DNA from: an uncultured Prochlorococcus sp.
GTDB lineage: Bacteria > Cyanobacteriota > Cyanobacteriia > PCC-6307 > Cyanobiaceae
Reading direction: 5' to 3'
DNA: 52,662 nt
Assembly (NCBI GenBank): GCA_902590775.1
Contig: CACIYC010000008.1
Span: forward strand, 1-52,662
Shown here: positions 33,886 to 44,362 of the stretch, in pieces
How positions within the stretch are numbered: the first letter of the stretch is position 1
Layout: each line of letters starts with the position of its first letter
Position numbers and translations under genes: made by a program
The notes under the pieces: model-generated
The model's database searches: none
What the model was told of the DNA's origin: nothing
Seen by the model: only the letters and a program-made list of their open reading frames with translations

Positions 33886-34752
33886 GTGGAATTTTTTCCT
33901 GAAGATTATTCGGGTGCATGGACTCTAAGGGAATCAGTCTCTCGTAAAGGCTTTGGATTGCATACTGGCAAAGAGTCAGAAGTTACTCTTCTTCCATCTA
34001 ATAAATTTGGTTTTTATTTCTCTTCATTAGATGATTTAGGGCCTCCTTTAAGACTTGAACCATCTCAAGTAGTAAATAGTCAGTTATGCACAACACTTGA
34101 TTTAGGAAGTAAAAAACTATTTACAGTCGAGCATCTGCTTGCCGCTATGGCTGGGTGTGGTTTGACACATGCTCGAATTTTAGTTTCTGGAAATGAAATT
34201 CCTCTTTTGGATGGATCATCTATTGAGTGGGTAAAAGCTATTAAGGAAGCTGGAATGATCAAATTAAATAGTTCATTTAATAGATCTCTGGTTTTGACGG
34301 ATCCTTTGACAATTTATCGAGGATCAAGCTTCATTACTGCTATGCCTTCCGATTCTTTTAAATTAATAGGCATAATTGATTTTCCTTATCCAGTTATTGG
34401 GCAGCAAATGTTTTCTATAGAATTAACACCTCGTTCTTTTGTAAAAGAGATTGCGCCTGCTAGAACTTTTGGCTTTAAAGATCAAATAGAGTCTTTAATA
34501 GAAAAAGGTCTTATTAAGGGTGGTAATTTGAAAAACTCATTAGTTTGTGATGGCAAATCTTGGCTAAACCCTCCATTGAGATTCAAAGATGAGCCAGTTA
34601 GACATAAGCTACTGGATTTAATAGGTGATTTAGCCCTTGTTGGTTTGCCTAAAGCTCAGGTTTTAGTTTACCGAGGTTCTCATGCACTCCATGTTGAACT
34701 CGCTGATTCTCTATCCAAAGCTTGTTCTTTTAAACAATTTTGCCTTGACTGA
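33886..34752 (+). CDS. lpxC: UDP-3-O-acyl-GlcNAc deacetylase LpxC
   Basis: Committed step of lipid A synthesis, a zinc deacetylase. I use the GTG at 33886, one base after the bamA stop, giving 288 residues; the frame also opens with an ATG at 33841 inside bamA. Zinc and catalytic motifs are present: [35 protein letters not shown] and the C-terminal [13 protein letters not shown]. FabZ starts inside its last codons. Part of the envelope operon. Confidence 0.94.
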   Translation: MEFFPEDYSGAWTLRESVSRKGFGLHTGKESEVTLLPSNKFGFYFSSLDDLGPPLRLEPSQVVNSQLCTTLDLGSKKLFTVEHLLAAMAGCGLTHARILVSGNEIPLLDGSSIEWVKAIKEAGMIKLNSSFNRSLVLTDPLTIYRGSSFITAMPSDSFKLIGIIDFPYPVIGQQMFSIELTPRSFVKEIAPARTFGFKDQIESLIEKGLIKGGNLKNSLVCDGKSWLNPPLRFKDEPVRHKLLDLIGDLALVGLPKAQVLVYRGSHALHVELADSLSKACSFKQFCLD

Positions 34753-35200
34753 TTCTTCCTCTACCCCCACTATCCTAACCAATGAAGAGATTATGGGGTT
34801 GTTACCCCATCGGTATCCATTTGCATTAGTTGATCGTGTCATTGAGTATGAGGCGGGTAAAAGTGCTACTGGGGTTAAGAACGTAACAATTAATGAGCCT
34901 CATTTTCAAGGTCATTTTCCTGACAGACCTTTAATGCCTGGTGTTTTAATTGTCGAGGCAATGGCTCAAGTAGGGGGATTAATTGTTAAACAGATGCCAG
35001 ACTTACCAAAAGGGCTTTTTGTATTTGCAGGTATTGATAAAGTACGCTTTAGACGACCAGTAGTTCCAGGCGATCAATTAATTATAAATTGCGAATTAAT
35101 AAGTATAAAAAGACAGCGTTTTGGCAAGGTTAGTGGTGAGGCAAAAGTGGATGGGAAATTAGTATGTTCAGGTGATTTGATGTTTTCTTTAGTGGACTAA
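34745..35200 (+). CDS. fabZ: (3R)-hydroxyacyl-ACP dehydratase FabZ
   Basis: Dehydrates 3-hydroxyacyl-ACP in fatty acid synthesis and competes with LpxA for hydroxyacyl-ACP. The best start is a TTG at 34745 overlapping the lpxC stop by eight bases; it gives 151 residues, the usual size, while the longer frame from 34682 adds lpxC-coded residues. The hot-dog fold motifs are [14 protein letters not shown] with the active-site His and [23 protein letters not shown] with the active-site Glu. Translation is probably coupled to lpxC. Confidence 0.93.
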   Translation: MTDSSSTPTILTNEEIMGLLPHRYPFALVDRVIEYEAGKSATGVKNVTINEPHFQGHFPDRPLMPGVLIVEAMAQVGGLIVKQMPDLPKGLFVFAGIDKVRFRRPVVPGDQLIINCELISIKRQRFGKVSGEAKVDGKLVCSGDLMFSLVD

Positions 35201-35204
35201 TCCA

Positions 35205-36029
35205 ATGATTGATACGTCCATAGAGGTTCACTCTCTAGCTGTAGTTGATACAAAGGCTCAACTTGGGCAAGGAGTTATTGTTGGACCTGGTGCTGTTATA
35301 GGTCCAGAGGTTGAGATAGGAGCTCATAGCGTTATCGGTCCAAATGCTGTGCTTAAAGGAAGGGTTAAAATGGGAGATAATAACAAGGTTTTCCCTGGGG
35401 CTTGTTTAGGACTAGAACCTCAAGATTTAAAATATAAGGGTGCTTCTACTGAAGTTGTCATTGGTGATAATAATATTTTTCGTGAATGTGTAACAGTTAA
35501 TCGTGCTACTAATGAAGGCGAACAAACGCGCATTGGTAATGGAAATTTGTTAATGGCTTATACCCATTTAGCCCATGGGTGTCACATTGGTCATGAAGTT
35601 GTGATTGCTAACAGTGTTCAAGTGGCTGGGGAAGTTGTGATAGAGGATCAAGCTGTTATTGGAGGTTGTTTAGGTATTCATCAGTTTGTTCATATTGGAT
35701 CTTTAGCAATGGTAGGTGGTATGACAAGGGTTGATAGAGATGTTCCTCCTTACTGTTTAGTAGAAGGACATCCTGGAAGAATTAGGGGATTAAATCGTGT
35801 TGGGATTAAACGAAGAGGGCTATCTAGTCAAAATCCAAGGGAATTTGTTCAATTGCAAGAGGTTTGGAGTTTAATTTTTAAATCAGGTCATATTTATAAA
35901 AAAGGCTTGGAGCTTGCAAAGGAAAGATCTCTATTGAAGCCCTCTAAAGAGCTTTGTGATTTTCTTGAGGCATCTATAGGCCCTGGAAGAAGAGGCCCTA
36001 TCCCTTTAATTCATTCTAAAAATGAATAA
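35205..36029 (+). CDS. lpxA: Acyl-ACP-UDP-GlcNAc O-acyltransferase LpxA
   Basis: First enzyme of lipid A synthesis, transferring a hydroxyacyl chain to UDP-GlcNAc. 274 residues from ATG, four bases after fabZ. Hexapeptide repeats ([18 protein letters not shown]) fill residues about 8-190 and form a left-handed beta helix. The catalytic His is in [14 protein letters not shown] near 118-128. The C-terminal helical part from about 200 is standard. It forms a trimer in the cytoplasm. Confidence 0.95.
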   Translation: MIDTSIEVHSLAVVDTKAQLGQGVIVGPGAVIGPEVEIGAHSVIGPNAVLKGRVKMGDNNKVFPGACLGLEPQDLKYKGASTEVVIGDNNIFRECVTVNRATNEGEQTRIGNGNLLMAYTHLAHGCHIGHEVVIANSVQVAGEVVIEDQAVIGGCLGIHQFVHIGSLAMVGGMTRVDRDVPPYCLVEGHPGRIRGLNRVGIKRRGLSSQNPREFVQLQEVWSLIFKSGHIYKKGLELAKERSLLKPSKELCDFLEASIGPGRRGPIPLIHSKNE

Positions 36030-36031
36030 TC

Positions 36032-37207
36032 ATGCGTTTGCTTATAAGCACAGGAGAGGTTTCTGGTGATTTACAAGGAAGTCTTTTAGTAAGAGCATTA
36101 TTCGAAGAGGCAAAGAAACGTTCAATCTCACTTGATATTCTTGCGCTTGGTGGACCATTGATGAAAGAGGCAGGCGCTGAGTTGATAATTAATACAGCAT
36201 CTATAGGAGCGGTTGGTTTTTTTGAGGTAATTCCTTATGTGATCCCAACATTAAGAGCGCAAGCTATAGCTGATAAGCTTTTAATAGCAACACCGCTTGA
36301 AGCTTTGGTTCTTATTGATTATATGGGGCCAAATATTCGACTAGGAAATAAAGCTAGAAAGTTGCTCCCAACATTGCCAATTATTTATTATATTGCTCCA
36401 CAAGAATGGGCGTGGAGGTTTGGAGAGAGTGGCTCCACTGATTTGATCAGATTTAGCAGCAAAATATTAGCAATCTTTCAAAAAGAGGCTGACTTTTATA
36501 CCAAGAGAGGTGGTGAAGTCTCTTGGGTTGGCCATCCAATGGTAGATAATCTGAAAGAATTACCTCAGCGTGATCAAGCTTGTAAGGAACTAGGAGTCGA
36601 CTCATCCCGTAGGTTCTTATTAGTTTTGCCAGCATCTAGGTCGCAAGAGTTGAGATATTTGTTGCCAACTCTTTTACGTGCTGCAGCATTGCTTCAATCA
36701 ATTGATCCTTCATTCTTCGTGCTTTTACCTTCTGGTAGGCAAGATTTTGAAATTCATCTTCAAAAAGCTTTAGAGCATTTTGGTGTGAATGGTAAGGTCT
36801 TTGCTTCAGCAAATACTGATAAATTAAAACAAAATCTTTTTAAAGTAGCCGAGCTGGCTTTATCCAAGTCAGGCACAATTAATATGGAGTTGGCATTAAA
36901 TTGTGTCCCGCAAATTGTTGGATATAAAGTAAGTAGAATTACTGCATTTGTTGCTAAAAGATTTTTAGGATTTCATGTTGATCATATTTCACCTGTTAAT
37001 CTTTTGTTGAATGAAAGGTTGGTTCCAGAACTTGTGCAAAAAGAATTTACAGCAGAAAAAATTGTAGATTTAGCTTGGCCTTTGCTAGAAGATCAAACAG
37101 TTCGTTCTAGAATGCTGGATGGTTATAAGAAATTAAAAAAAGGATTAGGAGAACCAGGCGCGACTATTCGTGCTGCCAAAGAGATTTTTGATATTATCAA
37201 ACAATGA
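36032..37207 (+). CDS. lpxB: Lipid A disaccharide synthase LpxB
   Basis: A glycosyltransferase (family 19) that joins two acylated glucosamine units, acting at the inner face of the cytoplasmic membrane. 391 residues from ATG, two bases after lpxA. Motifs: [18 protein letters not shown] at the N-terminus, [11 protein letters not shown] in place of the usual [16 protein letters not shown] and [10 protein letters not shown]. The presence of LpxB with LpxC and LpxA implies that this strain makes a lipid A-like molecule. lpxD and lpxK are not in the window. Confidence 0.94.
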   Translation: MRLLISTGEVSGDLQGSLLVRALFEEAKKRSISLDILALGGPLMKEAGAELIINTASIGAVGFFEVIPYVIPTLRAQAIADKLLIATPLEALVLIDYMGPNIRLGNKARKLLPTLPIIYYIAPQEWAWRFGESGSTDLIRFSSKILAIFQKEADFYTKRGGEVSWVGHPMVDNLKELPQRDQACKELGVDSSRRFLLVLPASRSQELRYLLPTLLRAAALLQSIDPSFFVLLPSGRQDFEIHLQKALEHFGVNGKVFASANTDKLKQNLFKVAELALSKSGTINMELALNCVPQIVGYKVSRITAFVAKRFLGFHVDHISPVNLLLNERLVPELVQKEFTAEKIVDLAWPLLEDQTVRSRMLDGYKKLKKGLGEPGATIRAAKEIFDIIKQ

Positions 37208-37824
37208 TTTTTAGTTTTTTTCAAAAAAGTGTATTCTTATCACTAGTTTGTGCATTTTTATTATTTGCACCGAAAGTTAATGCTTCAGTTGATAATGCGA
37301 TTTTTGCAGGTGGTTGTTTTTGGTGCTTAGAGCATGATCTAGAAGAATTAAATGGCATTTTATCTGTTGAGAGTGGTTATATAGGAGGAGAAATTCAAAA
37401 ACCAACTTATGCAAATCATAAAGGTCACAAGGAGGCAGTTCAGGTTACTTTTGATTCTCAGAAAATCAGTTATAAAAAATTATTGAGAAGTTACTGGAGA
37501 AATATTGACCCTTTCGATTCTAAAGGACAGTTTTGTGATAGAGGAGATTCATATAGACCTGTAATTTATTTTTTGAGTGAATCTCAGGAACATGATGCAA
37601 AGGAAAGCTTGTATCAGGCATCAAAAGAATTATCAGTTTCTAAAGAAGAAATAGGAGTTAATCTGCAACCAGCAGGTATATTTTGGTTGGCTGAAGATTA
37701 TCATCAGGATTTTGCTAAGAAAAATCCAATTAAATATAATTTTTATCGCTCATCTTGTAGACGAGATAAAAGATTGAAAGAAGTTTGGATTGAAAATGCA
37801 AAAAAAGGAATAGGATGGAATTGA
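37204..37824 (+). CDS. msrA: Peptide methionine sulfoxide reductase MsrA
   Basis: Reduces methionine-S-sulfoxide in proteins. 206 residues from ATG, overlapping the lpxB stop by four bases (ATGA). The catalytic GGCFWC with Cys38 and a second Cys41 is present, and the resolving Cys may be in RSSCRRDKR near the end. Residues 9-27 form a signal peptide, so this copy probably works outside the cytoplasm, protecting envelope proteins. That fits its place at the end of the envelope operon. Confidence 0.93.
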   Translation: MIFSFFQKSVFLSLVCAFLLFAPKVNASVDNAIFAGGCFWCLEHDLEELNGILSVESGYIGGEIQKPTYANHKGHKEAVQVTFDSQKISYKKLLRSYWRNIDPFDSKGQFCDRGDSYRPVIYFLSESQEHDAKESLYQASKELSVSKEEIGVNLQPAGIFWLAEDYHQDFAKKNPIKYNFYRSSCRRDKRLKEVWIENAKKGIGWN

Positions 37825-37987
37825 TTAAAAAAAATGACACTATATAAACCAACTAATTTTTATTTTTTTATGAAATAAAAAAACTTTGAGCTTTTGCTTT
37901 TTGGTAATATGAAATCTTTTAAATTGTTAATTAAGACTGAACTTGATTATTAATTATTAGAAAAAGTTTTCAGATCTTTCTGATTTT

Positions 37988-39472
37988 TCATGCATTGGTT
38001 ATCTGATTGCATGCCCAATTAACAAGGGTTCGAACTCCATAACCAGTCGCTCCGGCAGGATTTATTCCACGATCTTTATCAGCCCAACATGTACCTGCAA
38101 TATCTAGATGTGCCCAAGAGATATCATCATCAATAAATTGTTGTAGAAATAATGCTGCAGTGATAGAACCACCAGCTCTAGGACCGGTATTCTTAACATC
38201 TGCAAGCATTGATTTAAGACCTTCTTTGTATGATTTTTGAAGAGGCATACGCCAAAGCTTTTCTCCGCAAAGCGTTGAAGCTTGTTGTAAGTCTTCTGCC
38301 AGTTGATCATTGTTAGCCCATAAGCCGGCAATTTCGTCTCCAAGAGCAATTACACAAGCGCCAGTTAAAGTTGCTAAATCTACTATTGAGTTTGGTTTGA
38401 GCTTGCATGCATATATCAGTGCGTCTGCAAGAGTGAGTCTTCCTTCTGCATCAGTGTTATTTATTTCTATTGTTTTCCCATTAGATGCCGTAACTATATC
38501 TCCAGGATGAACTGCTGAACCGTTAACCATGTTTTCACAAGCTGCAACTATAAAATGAATTTCGGTGTTATTTGGAGATAGCTCACCTATTGCACGAGCA
38601 GCACCAATTACAGCTGCACTTCCACCCATGTCATATTTCATCATGTCTATTTGAGCTGCGCCAACTTTGAGGTTGTAACCTCCTGAATCAAATGTAAGGC
38701 CTTTCCCTACCATTGCTATTCGACGTTTTATTTCTCCTTTTGGGGTATACGTTAAGTGTATAAATTTAGGTTCAAGGTCTGATCCTTGAGCAACTGCTAG
38801 GTAAGCTCCCATTCTATTCTTTTCACAATCTTTTCTTTCAAGTATTTTGTATTTCAAGCCATATTCTTTTGCAACTTCGACTGCTTTAGCTGCTAATGCA
38901 CTAGGGGTTAAATCATTTGGGGGTGATCCTACAAGCTCTCTTGCTAGCTCAACACCTGAGCAGATTGGATTAATCTCTTTGTTGATGTTGTTTTCAGTTT
39001 CTGATAGGCCAATTAATTGAAGAGTCTGAGGGAATTTTTGAGGCTTAGGATCACTGTTAAAACGAATATCTTTAAATATTGATAATCTTATGGATTCAGC
39101 TACAGCTTTTGCTGCCATGGTTGAATCAAATGTTTCCCATGGGAATAAAATTCCAATTATTCCTTCTGAACCAATACTGGCTCGTGCAGCCAAAGCAGCC
39201 CCTTCTCTAAGATCATCAAGTACAAGTTCCTCAGGTTTCCCGAGTCCTATCAATAAAACCTTTTCAGGTGAATTTTCTAAAATATCAAGTTTTTTGATTT
39301 CACCAGACTTTGCTGAAAAATCTTTTTCTTTTAAATACTTTGAAAGAAGTTCTGGGTTATATATTCCTTCTAAAACGGATAATTGTTTTTCGAGGTTTTT
39401 TTCTAGAAAACCTACAACTAGTACTGAACCTGACCAGTTAGATAGATCCTTTTGATTTAAACAGATTTGCAT
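37988..39472 (-). CDS. pepA: Leucyl aminopeptidase PepA (M17)
   Basis: Removes N-terminal residues from peptides; a hexameric cytosolic enzyme with two metal ions. I choose the ATG at 39472, preceded by GAGG at good distance; it gives 494 residues. The frame also opens three codons earlier with TTG. The catalytic domain is typical: GKGLTFDSGGYNLK near 262, MKYDMGGSAAVIG near 281 and the family signature NTDAEGRLTLADAL near 340. The convergent msrA ends about 160 bases away. Confidence 0.95.
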   Translation of the reverse strand: MQICLNQKDLSNWSGSVLVVGFLEKNLEKQLSVLEGIYNPELLSKYLKEKDFSAKSGEIKKLDILENSPEKVLLIGLGKPEELVLDDLREGAALAARASIGSEGIIGILFPWETFDSTMAAKAVAESIRLSIFKDIRFNSDPKPQKFPQTLQLIGLSETENNINKEINPICSGVELARELVGSPPNDLTPSALAAKAVEVAKEYGLKYKILERKDCEKNRMGAYLAVAQGSDLEPKFIHLTYTPKGEIKRRIAMVGKGLTFDSGGYNLKVGAAQIDMMKYDMGGSAAVIGAARAIGELSPNNTEIHFIVAACENMVNGSAVHPGDIVTASNGKTIEINNTDAEGRLTLADALIYACKLKPNSIVDLATLTGACVIALGDEIAGLWANNDQLAEDLQQASTLCGEKLWRMPLQKSYKEGLKSMLADVKNTGPRAGGSITAALFLQQFIDDDISWAHLDIAGTCWADKDRGINPAGATGYGVRTLVNWACNQITNA

Positions 39473-39517
39473 TTGCCTCAAGACTTTGGTCCTTTTATTG
39501 ATATTAACGGTTTTTGT

Positions 39518-40120
39518 TTATTTAATTTCATTAGTAAAAGGTGTATCCCAAATCTCTCTAGTCTCTTTGTTAAAAGCTGGGAGCCAAGCTTGAATAAGCT
39601 GCTGTTCTAACTCTCTTCTTTTTCTTGTGTCTTTTGGAACATCTTGCCAGAATCTAATGCTTAGTTGTGGGGTTAAGTTAGCTTTTTGGCATGCTTCTGA
39701 ATAAGATTGAAGATAATCTTTGCAATCATGATCACCTTTCCATCTTGTCTCAGCTGAAATGGTTTCGCCTATATATAGGAGTATATGGGAATGCAATTTT
39801 TGTGGTTTGTCCATAACTAGGTAAATCGCAGGTCCCTCATGAGGAGTCTTTGGCCATCGCCAGAAGTTTAAAGGAAGTGGAGTCAGGGTTAGGATATTAA
39901 GTGTTTTGAAAGTGTCTTGATCGATACTGGAATTGAAAATAGATTTCTGATGATTATTGTTCTTTTCATTATTAAGTAGCAATTTTTGATGAGAGTAGAT
40001 TCTGCTTTGCCAGGCTTCTATATCATCTTTTTTTAAAGTTAGTTGATTGGTTGATGAGATTGAATAAGAAATAAAATCTTCTTGATTAAATAATTCTCCT
40101 TGCCCTTTTGATAGGTTCAT
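39518..40120 (-). CDS. GIY-YIG-type nuclease domain protein
   Basis: 200 residues from the ATG at 40120 (MNLSKGQGELF); a TTG at 40174 would add 18 residues. The second half contains the strand pair GPAIYLVM and LLYIGET, the equivalent of GIY and YIG, followed by SAETRWKGDHDCKDYL, RFWQDVPKDTRKRRELEQQLIQAW and PAFNKE, where Arg and Glu positions match the nuclease core. The first half is variable and may bind substrate. Cyanobacterial relatives are uncharacterised; a role in DNA repair is only a guess. Confidence 0.7.
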   Translation of the reverse strand: MNLSKGQGELFNQEDFISYSISSTNQLTLKKDDIEAWQSRIYSHQKLLLNNEKNNNHQKSIFNSSIDQDTFKTLNILTLTPLPLNFWRWPKTPHEGPAIYLVMDKPQKLHSHILLYIGETISAETRWKGDHDCKDYLQSYSEACQKANLTPQLSIRFWQDVPKDTRKRRELEQQLIQAWLPAFNKETREIWDTPFTNEIK

Positions 40121-40304
40121 TTCCTTTAATTTGGTTTGGTGTTCACTACTTCCAATCCAAATTAATTTTGACAAATATAATTATAATTTATTTAGTAATA
40201 TCACTGGATAATTTTTCAAATGGTTGCAAAATTAAGCAAAGAGCTACTTTTTTTTCAGTATTTCAGTTGCTCAAAGAATCTTTTAAATATTGGGTTTTAG
40301 GAAT

Positions 40305-40631
40305 ATGGCATTTTTTGAATCTGAGATAGTGCAGGAAGAGGCTAAAAAGCTTTTTACTGATTACCAGAATCTCATGCAGTTAGGTGGTGATTATGGGAAA
40401 TTTGATCGAGAAGGCAAGAAAATGTTCATAAAAAAAATGGAGTCTTTGATGGAGCGCTATAAAGTTTTCATGAAGAGATTTGAACTTTCTGAAGACTTTC
40501 AAGCGAAAATGACAGTTGAGCAATTGAAGACGCAATTAGGTCAATTTGGAATGACCCCTGAGCAAATGTTTGATCAAATGAATTTAACCTTAAAGAGAAT
40601 GAAAACCGAACTTGATGACCAACAGCTTTGA
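40305..40631 (+). CDS. DUF1825 family protein
   Basis: 108 residues from the ATG at 40305, which has AGGA just upstream; the frame extends five codons to a TTG. The sequence (MAFFESEIVQEEAKKLF, LMQLGGDYGKFDREGKKMFI, MKRFELSEDFQAKMTVEQL) matches the cyanobacterial DUF1825 family. It is all-helical, soluble and of unknown function, but widely conserved in cyanobacteria. tyrS follows after 46 bases on the same strand. Confidence 0.85.
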   Translation: MAFFESEIVQEEAKKLFTDYQNLMQLGGDYGKFDREGKKMFIKKMESLMERYKVFMKRFELSEDFQAKMTVEQLKTQLGQFGMTPEQMFDQMNLTLKRMKTELDDQQL

Positions 40632-40677
40632 ATATTTATTTTAGTCGTATAGGATTCTTTATGTAAGGAAAGATTTT

Positions 40678-41931
40678 ATGCCTGAGCAATTCACTTCTTT
40701 GCCAGAGTGGCTTGCTAGAGGGATAGTTGACTTGTTCCCATTAGCTACTACTGGTTCAGAGAAAGACAATATTTTAGCGGCAAGACTTAAAGAGTCTGAG
40801 AAGAATGGAAAGCCTTTGAGAGTCAAGTTCGGAATCGATCCAACAGGTTCTGATATTCATTTGGGGCATAGTATTCTTTTTAGAAAACTGAGAGCTTTTC
40901 AAGATGCAGGCCATACAGCCGTTTTGATAATTGGAGATTTCACTGCTCGAATTGGAGATCCAACTGGCAAAAGTAAAACAAGGATTCAGTTGTCACAAGA
41001 GCAAGTAGAGAAAAATTCTAGAACATATCTTCAGCAACTTGGGGATGGAAAATCTAAGGATTTTTCTTTATTAGACTTTGAAACAGAAGGACGAATAGAA
41101 ATAAGAAGAAACAGTGAGTGGCTAGAAAACTTTGATATGGCAAGAATTATTGACCTTCTTAGTAAGTCCACAGTTGGCCAGATGCTAGCTAAAGATGAAT
41201 TTTCACGAAGGTATGCTTCTGGGACTTCAATTGCTTTGCATGAATTTTTATATCCTCTTCTTCAAGGCTATGATTCTGTTGCTGTACAAGCAGATATAGA
41301 ACTTGGAGGAGTGGATCAAAAATTTAATGTGGTTATGGGACGAGATATGCAACGTGATTTTGGTCAAAATCCACAATTTGGGTTGCTTCTGCCAATTCTG
41401 GTTGGCTTAGATGGAGTGCAGAAGATGAGTAAGAGCCTTGGAAATACAATATCTCTTTCAGAAGATGCTCTTTCAATGTATTCAAAGTTAGAGAAGATTC
41501 CTGATGGGCAGGTTAATGATTATTTGACATTGTTAACTGAATGCAATCTTGATGATTTAGCACTCAATGCTAGAGAGCTTCAGAAATTTATGGCTTTGCA
41601 TGTGACTGCGCAATTCCATGGGATGTCATCAGCAAAGATTGCGCAGGCAGATGCAGCAAAGATTATTACTGGTATCAATGACAATATTGAAGATGTTCTT
41701 GAATTATCGGTAGCTACAATAAACTTTCCAGTAAAAGCTTTTTATCTTCTTAGCGCAATTGGTTTATGTTCAAGTAGTAGTGATGCTAGACGCAAAATTC
41801 AAGGAGGTGCGTTCCGATTGGATGGAGAGAAGATCCTTGATCCTAATTTAGAATTTTTTGATCGCGATGAGCTTGTTGGGAAGATTGTGCAATTAGGTAA
41901 AAAAACTTTTCGACGTATTTCTTCCCAATAG
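40678..41931 (+). CDS. tyrS: Tyrosyl-tRNA synthetase TyrS
   Basis: 417 residues from ATG, with an AAGGAAAG ribosome binding site. Class I synthetase: HLGHS near 61-65 in place of HIGH, and KMSKS in VQKMSKSLGNT. A C-terminal S4 domain (LCSSSSDARRKIQGGAFRLDGEKI) binds tRNA. The substitution pattern is that of the TyrRS type found in many bacteria with HxGH. The pyrF gene follows after 16 bases, so both are likely co-transcribed. Confidence 0.96.
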   Translation: MPEQFTSLPEWLARGIVDLFPLATTGSEKDNILAARLKESEKNGKPLRVKFGIDPTGSDIHLGHSILFRKLRAFQDAGHTAVLIIGDFTARIGDPTGKSKTRIQLSQEQVEKNSRTYLQQLGDGKSKDFSLLDFETEGRIEIRRNSEWLENFDMARIIDLLSKSTVGQMLAKDEFSRRYASGTSIALHEFLYPLLQGYDSVAVQADIELGGVDQKFNVVMGRDMQRDFGQNPQFGLLLPILVGLDGVQKMSKSLGNTISLSEDALSMYSKLEKIPDGQVNDYLTLLTECNLDDLALNARELQKFMALHVTAQFHGMSSAKIAQADAAKIITGINDNIEDVLELSVATINFPVKAFYLLSAIGLCSSSSDARRKIQGGAFRLDGEKILDPNLEFFDRDELVGKIVQLGKKTFRRISSQ

Positions 41932-41947
41932 ATTTTTCTTTTATTAA

Positions 41948-42676
41948 ATGGTTGATTTTATGAAGCCTGAGGAAAATTTGATTCTTGCACTGGATCGTAT
42001 GAGTGAGTCTGAAATGATATTGCTAGTAGAACAATTACCTCGTCTTGTTTGGGTAAAAGTTGGGCTTGAATTATTTACCCTTTTAGGACCAGAAGTTGTT
42101 CCCAAACTTAGAAGGCTAGGTAAGAAAGTGTTCTTGGACTTAAAGTTTCATGATATCCCGAGCACTATGGCAAGGGCTTGCTATCAAGCTGCAAAAACAG
42201 GGGCCGAGTTAATCACTGTTCACGCATGCGCAGGTAAGAAAGCATTAGCAGAATCTAATCAAGCTGCAATTGAAGGAGCATTGGAAATGGGCTTCCCAAT
42301 GCCGACTCTTTTAGCTGTCACTGTCTTAACAAGTTGGGAAGTGAAGAACTTTCAGCATGAGCTTGCAATTGAGCAGCCTTTAAGTCAAAGAGTGGAATTA
42401 TTGGCTGATCTTGCCTTCTCATGTGGAATTGGAGGTTGTATCTGCTCACCAATTGAGGTTAATGGTTTACGGAAAATCTTTCCTGAACCTTTTCAGTTAA
42501 TTACTCCAGGGATTCGTTCTTGTGGAATTGCTTTGGATGATCAAAAAAGAGTTTTATCTCCACTTGCAGCTTTAAAAGCAGGCTCATCAAAATTAGTTAT
42601 TGGGCGAGAAATTACTCAGGCTGAAGATCCCGAAGATGCTTTTAAAAAGATTTGTTGTCAGATAGTTGGAATTTAA
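41948..42676 (+). CDS. pyrF: Orotidine 5'-phosphate decarboxylase PyrF
   Basis: Last step of UMP synthesis. 242 residues from ATG; a second ATG at codon 5 is possible. The beta-barrel active site LDLKFHDIPSTM near 63 holds the charged Lys/Asp network, preceded by WVKVGLELF, and the phosphate loop GIRS and SKLVIGREITQ are at the end. It stops one base before the convergent plsY stop, so the two share a terminator-free junction. Confidence 0.95.
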   Translation: MVDFMKPEENLILALDRMSESEMILLVEQLPRLVWVKVGLELFTLLGPEVVPKLRRLGKKVFLDLKFHDIPSTMARACYQAAKTGAELITVHACAGKKALAESNQAAIEGALEMGFPMPTLLAVTVLTSWEVKNFQHELAIEQPLSQRVELLADLAFSCGIGGCICSPIEVNGLRKIFPEPFQLITPGIRSCGIALDDQKRVLSPLAALKAGSSKLVIGREITQAEDPEDAFKKICCQIVGI

Positions 42677-42677
42677 C

Positions 42678-43280
42678 TTAAGAAAATTTACCAATCTTTG
42701 GCTCATTTCCATTTTTTATTCTTATTAAATTACTGCGATGTCTCCATAAAACTAGTGCCATTGCAATAAAGCTAATAAGCAAATAAGCAGTAGATATATT
42801 TTCTTTAAAATGAAAATACATAAGGATAGGGAGGCTTATAGCAGCAAAGATGCTTGATAAAGAGACAATTCTCCAAATAGTTAGAGATATAAGAAAAATT
42901 CCGAGAGATCCAAGACCGACTTGCCATGAAATGCCAAGAAAAACCCCTAAGCCTGTCGCTACTGCTTTACCACCTTTCCCTTTAAGCCAGATTGGCCAAA
43001 TATGCCCAGATAATGATGAAACTCCTGCAGCTATTTGCCAGAATTCATCTAATTGCAATGCCCTTGAAAGTAAAATAGCTGCAATACCTTTAAAGACATC
43101 AAACAAAAAGACAATTAAAGCTGGAAACTTTCCTACATGTCTTAAAACATTAGTTGCACCTGTAGAGCCAGAGCCTAATTCTCTAAGATCTATTCCTGCA
43201 ATTAATCGTGCTGCAATATAGCCACTTGGGAAGGAGCCAAGTAGATAACAAATTAAAAGTGTAAAAAACTGAATAAACAT
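42678..43280 (-). CDS. plsY: Glycerol-3-phosphate acyltransferase PlsY
   Basis: Transfers acyl from acyl-phosphate to glycerol-3-phosphate, starting phospholipid synthesis in the membrane. 200 residues from ATG with five hydrophobic helices. The family motifs are LGSFPSGYIAARL, GSGSTGATNVLR and WLKGKGGKAVATGLG. The N-terminus is a helix. It is the last gene of a minus-strand run with DUF3086, DUF3119 and mlaE. Confidence 0.93.
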   Translation of the reverse strand: MFIQFFTLLICYLLGSFPSGYIAARLIAGIDLRELGSGSTGATNVLRHVGKFPALIVFLFDVFKGIAAILLSRALQLDEFWQIAAGVSSLSGHIWPIWLKGKGGKAVATGLGVFLGISWQVGLGSLGIFLISLTIWRIVSLSSIFAAISLPILMYFHFKENISTAYLLISFIAMALVLWRHRSNLIRIKNGNEPKIGKFS

Positions 43281-43298
43281 TGTTGAGTTATTGATTCT

Positions 43299-44339
43299 TT
43301 AAATTAAATCTTCATCATCATCATAAAGTTCATCAGGACTTGCTGCAAAGGCAAGCCATATAGGGAATTGTAGTATAGGTATCTCAATACTTTTTTCCAA
43401 AGCATCTATTAGAATTAAAGGCACTTCGTTCGCAGCTTCCAAGCGATCTGCCCTTTCTATTAGTGGCTCAGGACGTTCAAATAATACAATTCCACTATTT
43501 GGCCCAAAATCTTCTCTATTTAGACCTAAAGCATCTTGGAGCCCTCGGCGCCATTCCCCAAGTCTTTCGGGTTGGCTTGCTAAAATTAATGCTTGGAAAC
43601 GATCTCCATACAATTCCCCAAGGATAGAAATTAATGCGGCCGACAAAAGAACATTCTTTGATCTGTTCCCTCTACTAGGCTGTGCTCCTCTCCCCCCCAT
43701 ATTGAAAAACCAATCTTCAAGAATTTCTGAATCTTGTGATTCTAAGCTTCTTCTAAATTTCCAAGGATCTGCATAATAATCTGGACCTTCTAAATACTGT
43801 TCTAATAGTTGAAGAATTAATTTTTTATCTGGTTTAAATGTATCTGAGATAGCTTGGATTGGTTCGACTTTTTCAGTTTCAGCTGATTCTTTAGATTGGT
43901 TTTTATCTAGAGGAGATGGTGTTACTACTACAGGTTGAGCGATAAGTTCAAGTTGCTCAACTGATTGACTTAGGCTTTGAAGTGCTCCAGATAGATAGTC
44001 CTGAAATCCTTTAACTCTTCGAGCGATTGAATCTGACTGACCTGAGAAGGAAATGGAAACCTCTTCTTCTATTTTCCTTTTTCTAGTTTCTAGTACTTCT
44101 ATCTCTTTCTCTAAAGCAATACGTTGTTTTTGGAGATCTTGTAATGCAATATTGAAAAATTCTTTTTTATTACTTTCTATAGCTAACTCAGAACTTGGCT
44201 TGTTTTTATAATCATTATTTGAAATCTTTTTAGAATTGTTTTTGTTTTTGGACAATGATGTCTCTTCTTTTATCTTTTTTTCTACAACATCTGTTTGTGT
44301 TGAGATTTCATTGTTTTTTGGGAGCTCTTGTTCAGTCAT
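43299..44339 (-). CDS. DUF3086 family protein
   Basis: 346 residues from ATG. The first 60 residues are polar, Asn/Lys-rich and disordered; residues about 60-100 form a coiled coil (LQDLQKQRIALEKEIEVLETRKRKIEEE). From about 165 the conserved DUF3086 domain follows (YYADPWKFRRSLE, DWFFNMGGRGAQPSRGNRSKN, LILASQPERLGEWRRGLQDALG). It is cyanobacterial and of unknown function. It lies between plsY and the DUF3119-mlaE pair, with gaps of 18 and 23 bases, so a shared transcript is likely. Confidence 0.82.
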   Translation of the reverse strand: MTEQELPKNNEISTQTDVVEKKIKEETSLSKNKNNSKKISNNDYKNKPSSELAIESNKKEFFNIALQDLQKQRIALEKEIEVLETRKRKIEEEVSISFSGQSDSIARRVKGFQDYLSGALQSLSQSVEQLELIAQPVVVTPSPLDKNQSKESAETEKVEPIQAISDTFKPDKKLILQLLEQYLEGPDYYADPWKFRRSLESQDSEILEDWFFNMGGRGAQPSRGNRSKNVLLSAALISILGELYGDRFQALILASQPERLGEWRRGLQDALGLNREDFGPNSGIVLFERPEPLIERADRLEAANEVPLILIDALEKSIEIPILQFPIWLAFAASPDELYDDDEDLI

Positions 44340-44362
44340 TAATTGATTTATAGAGGAAAATT

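Noticed and set aside
37857..37882. T-run/A-run hairpin between msrA and pepA as terminator
   Set aside because: The stem consists only of A-T pairs and is too weak to call.
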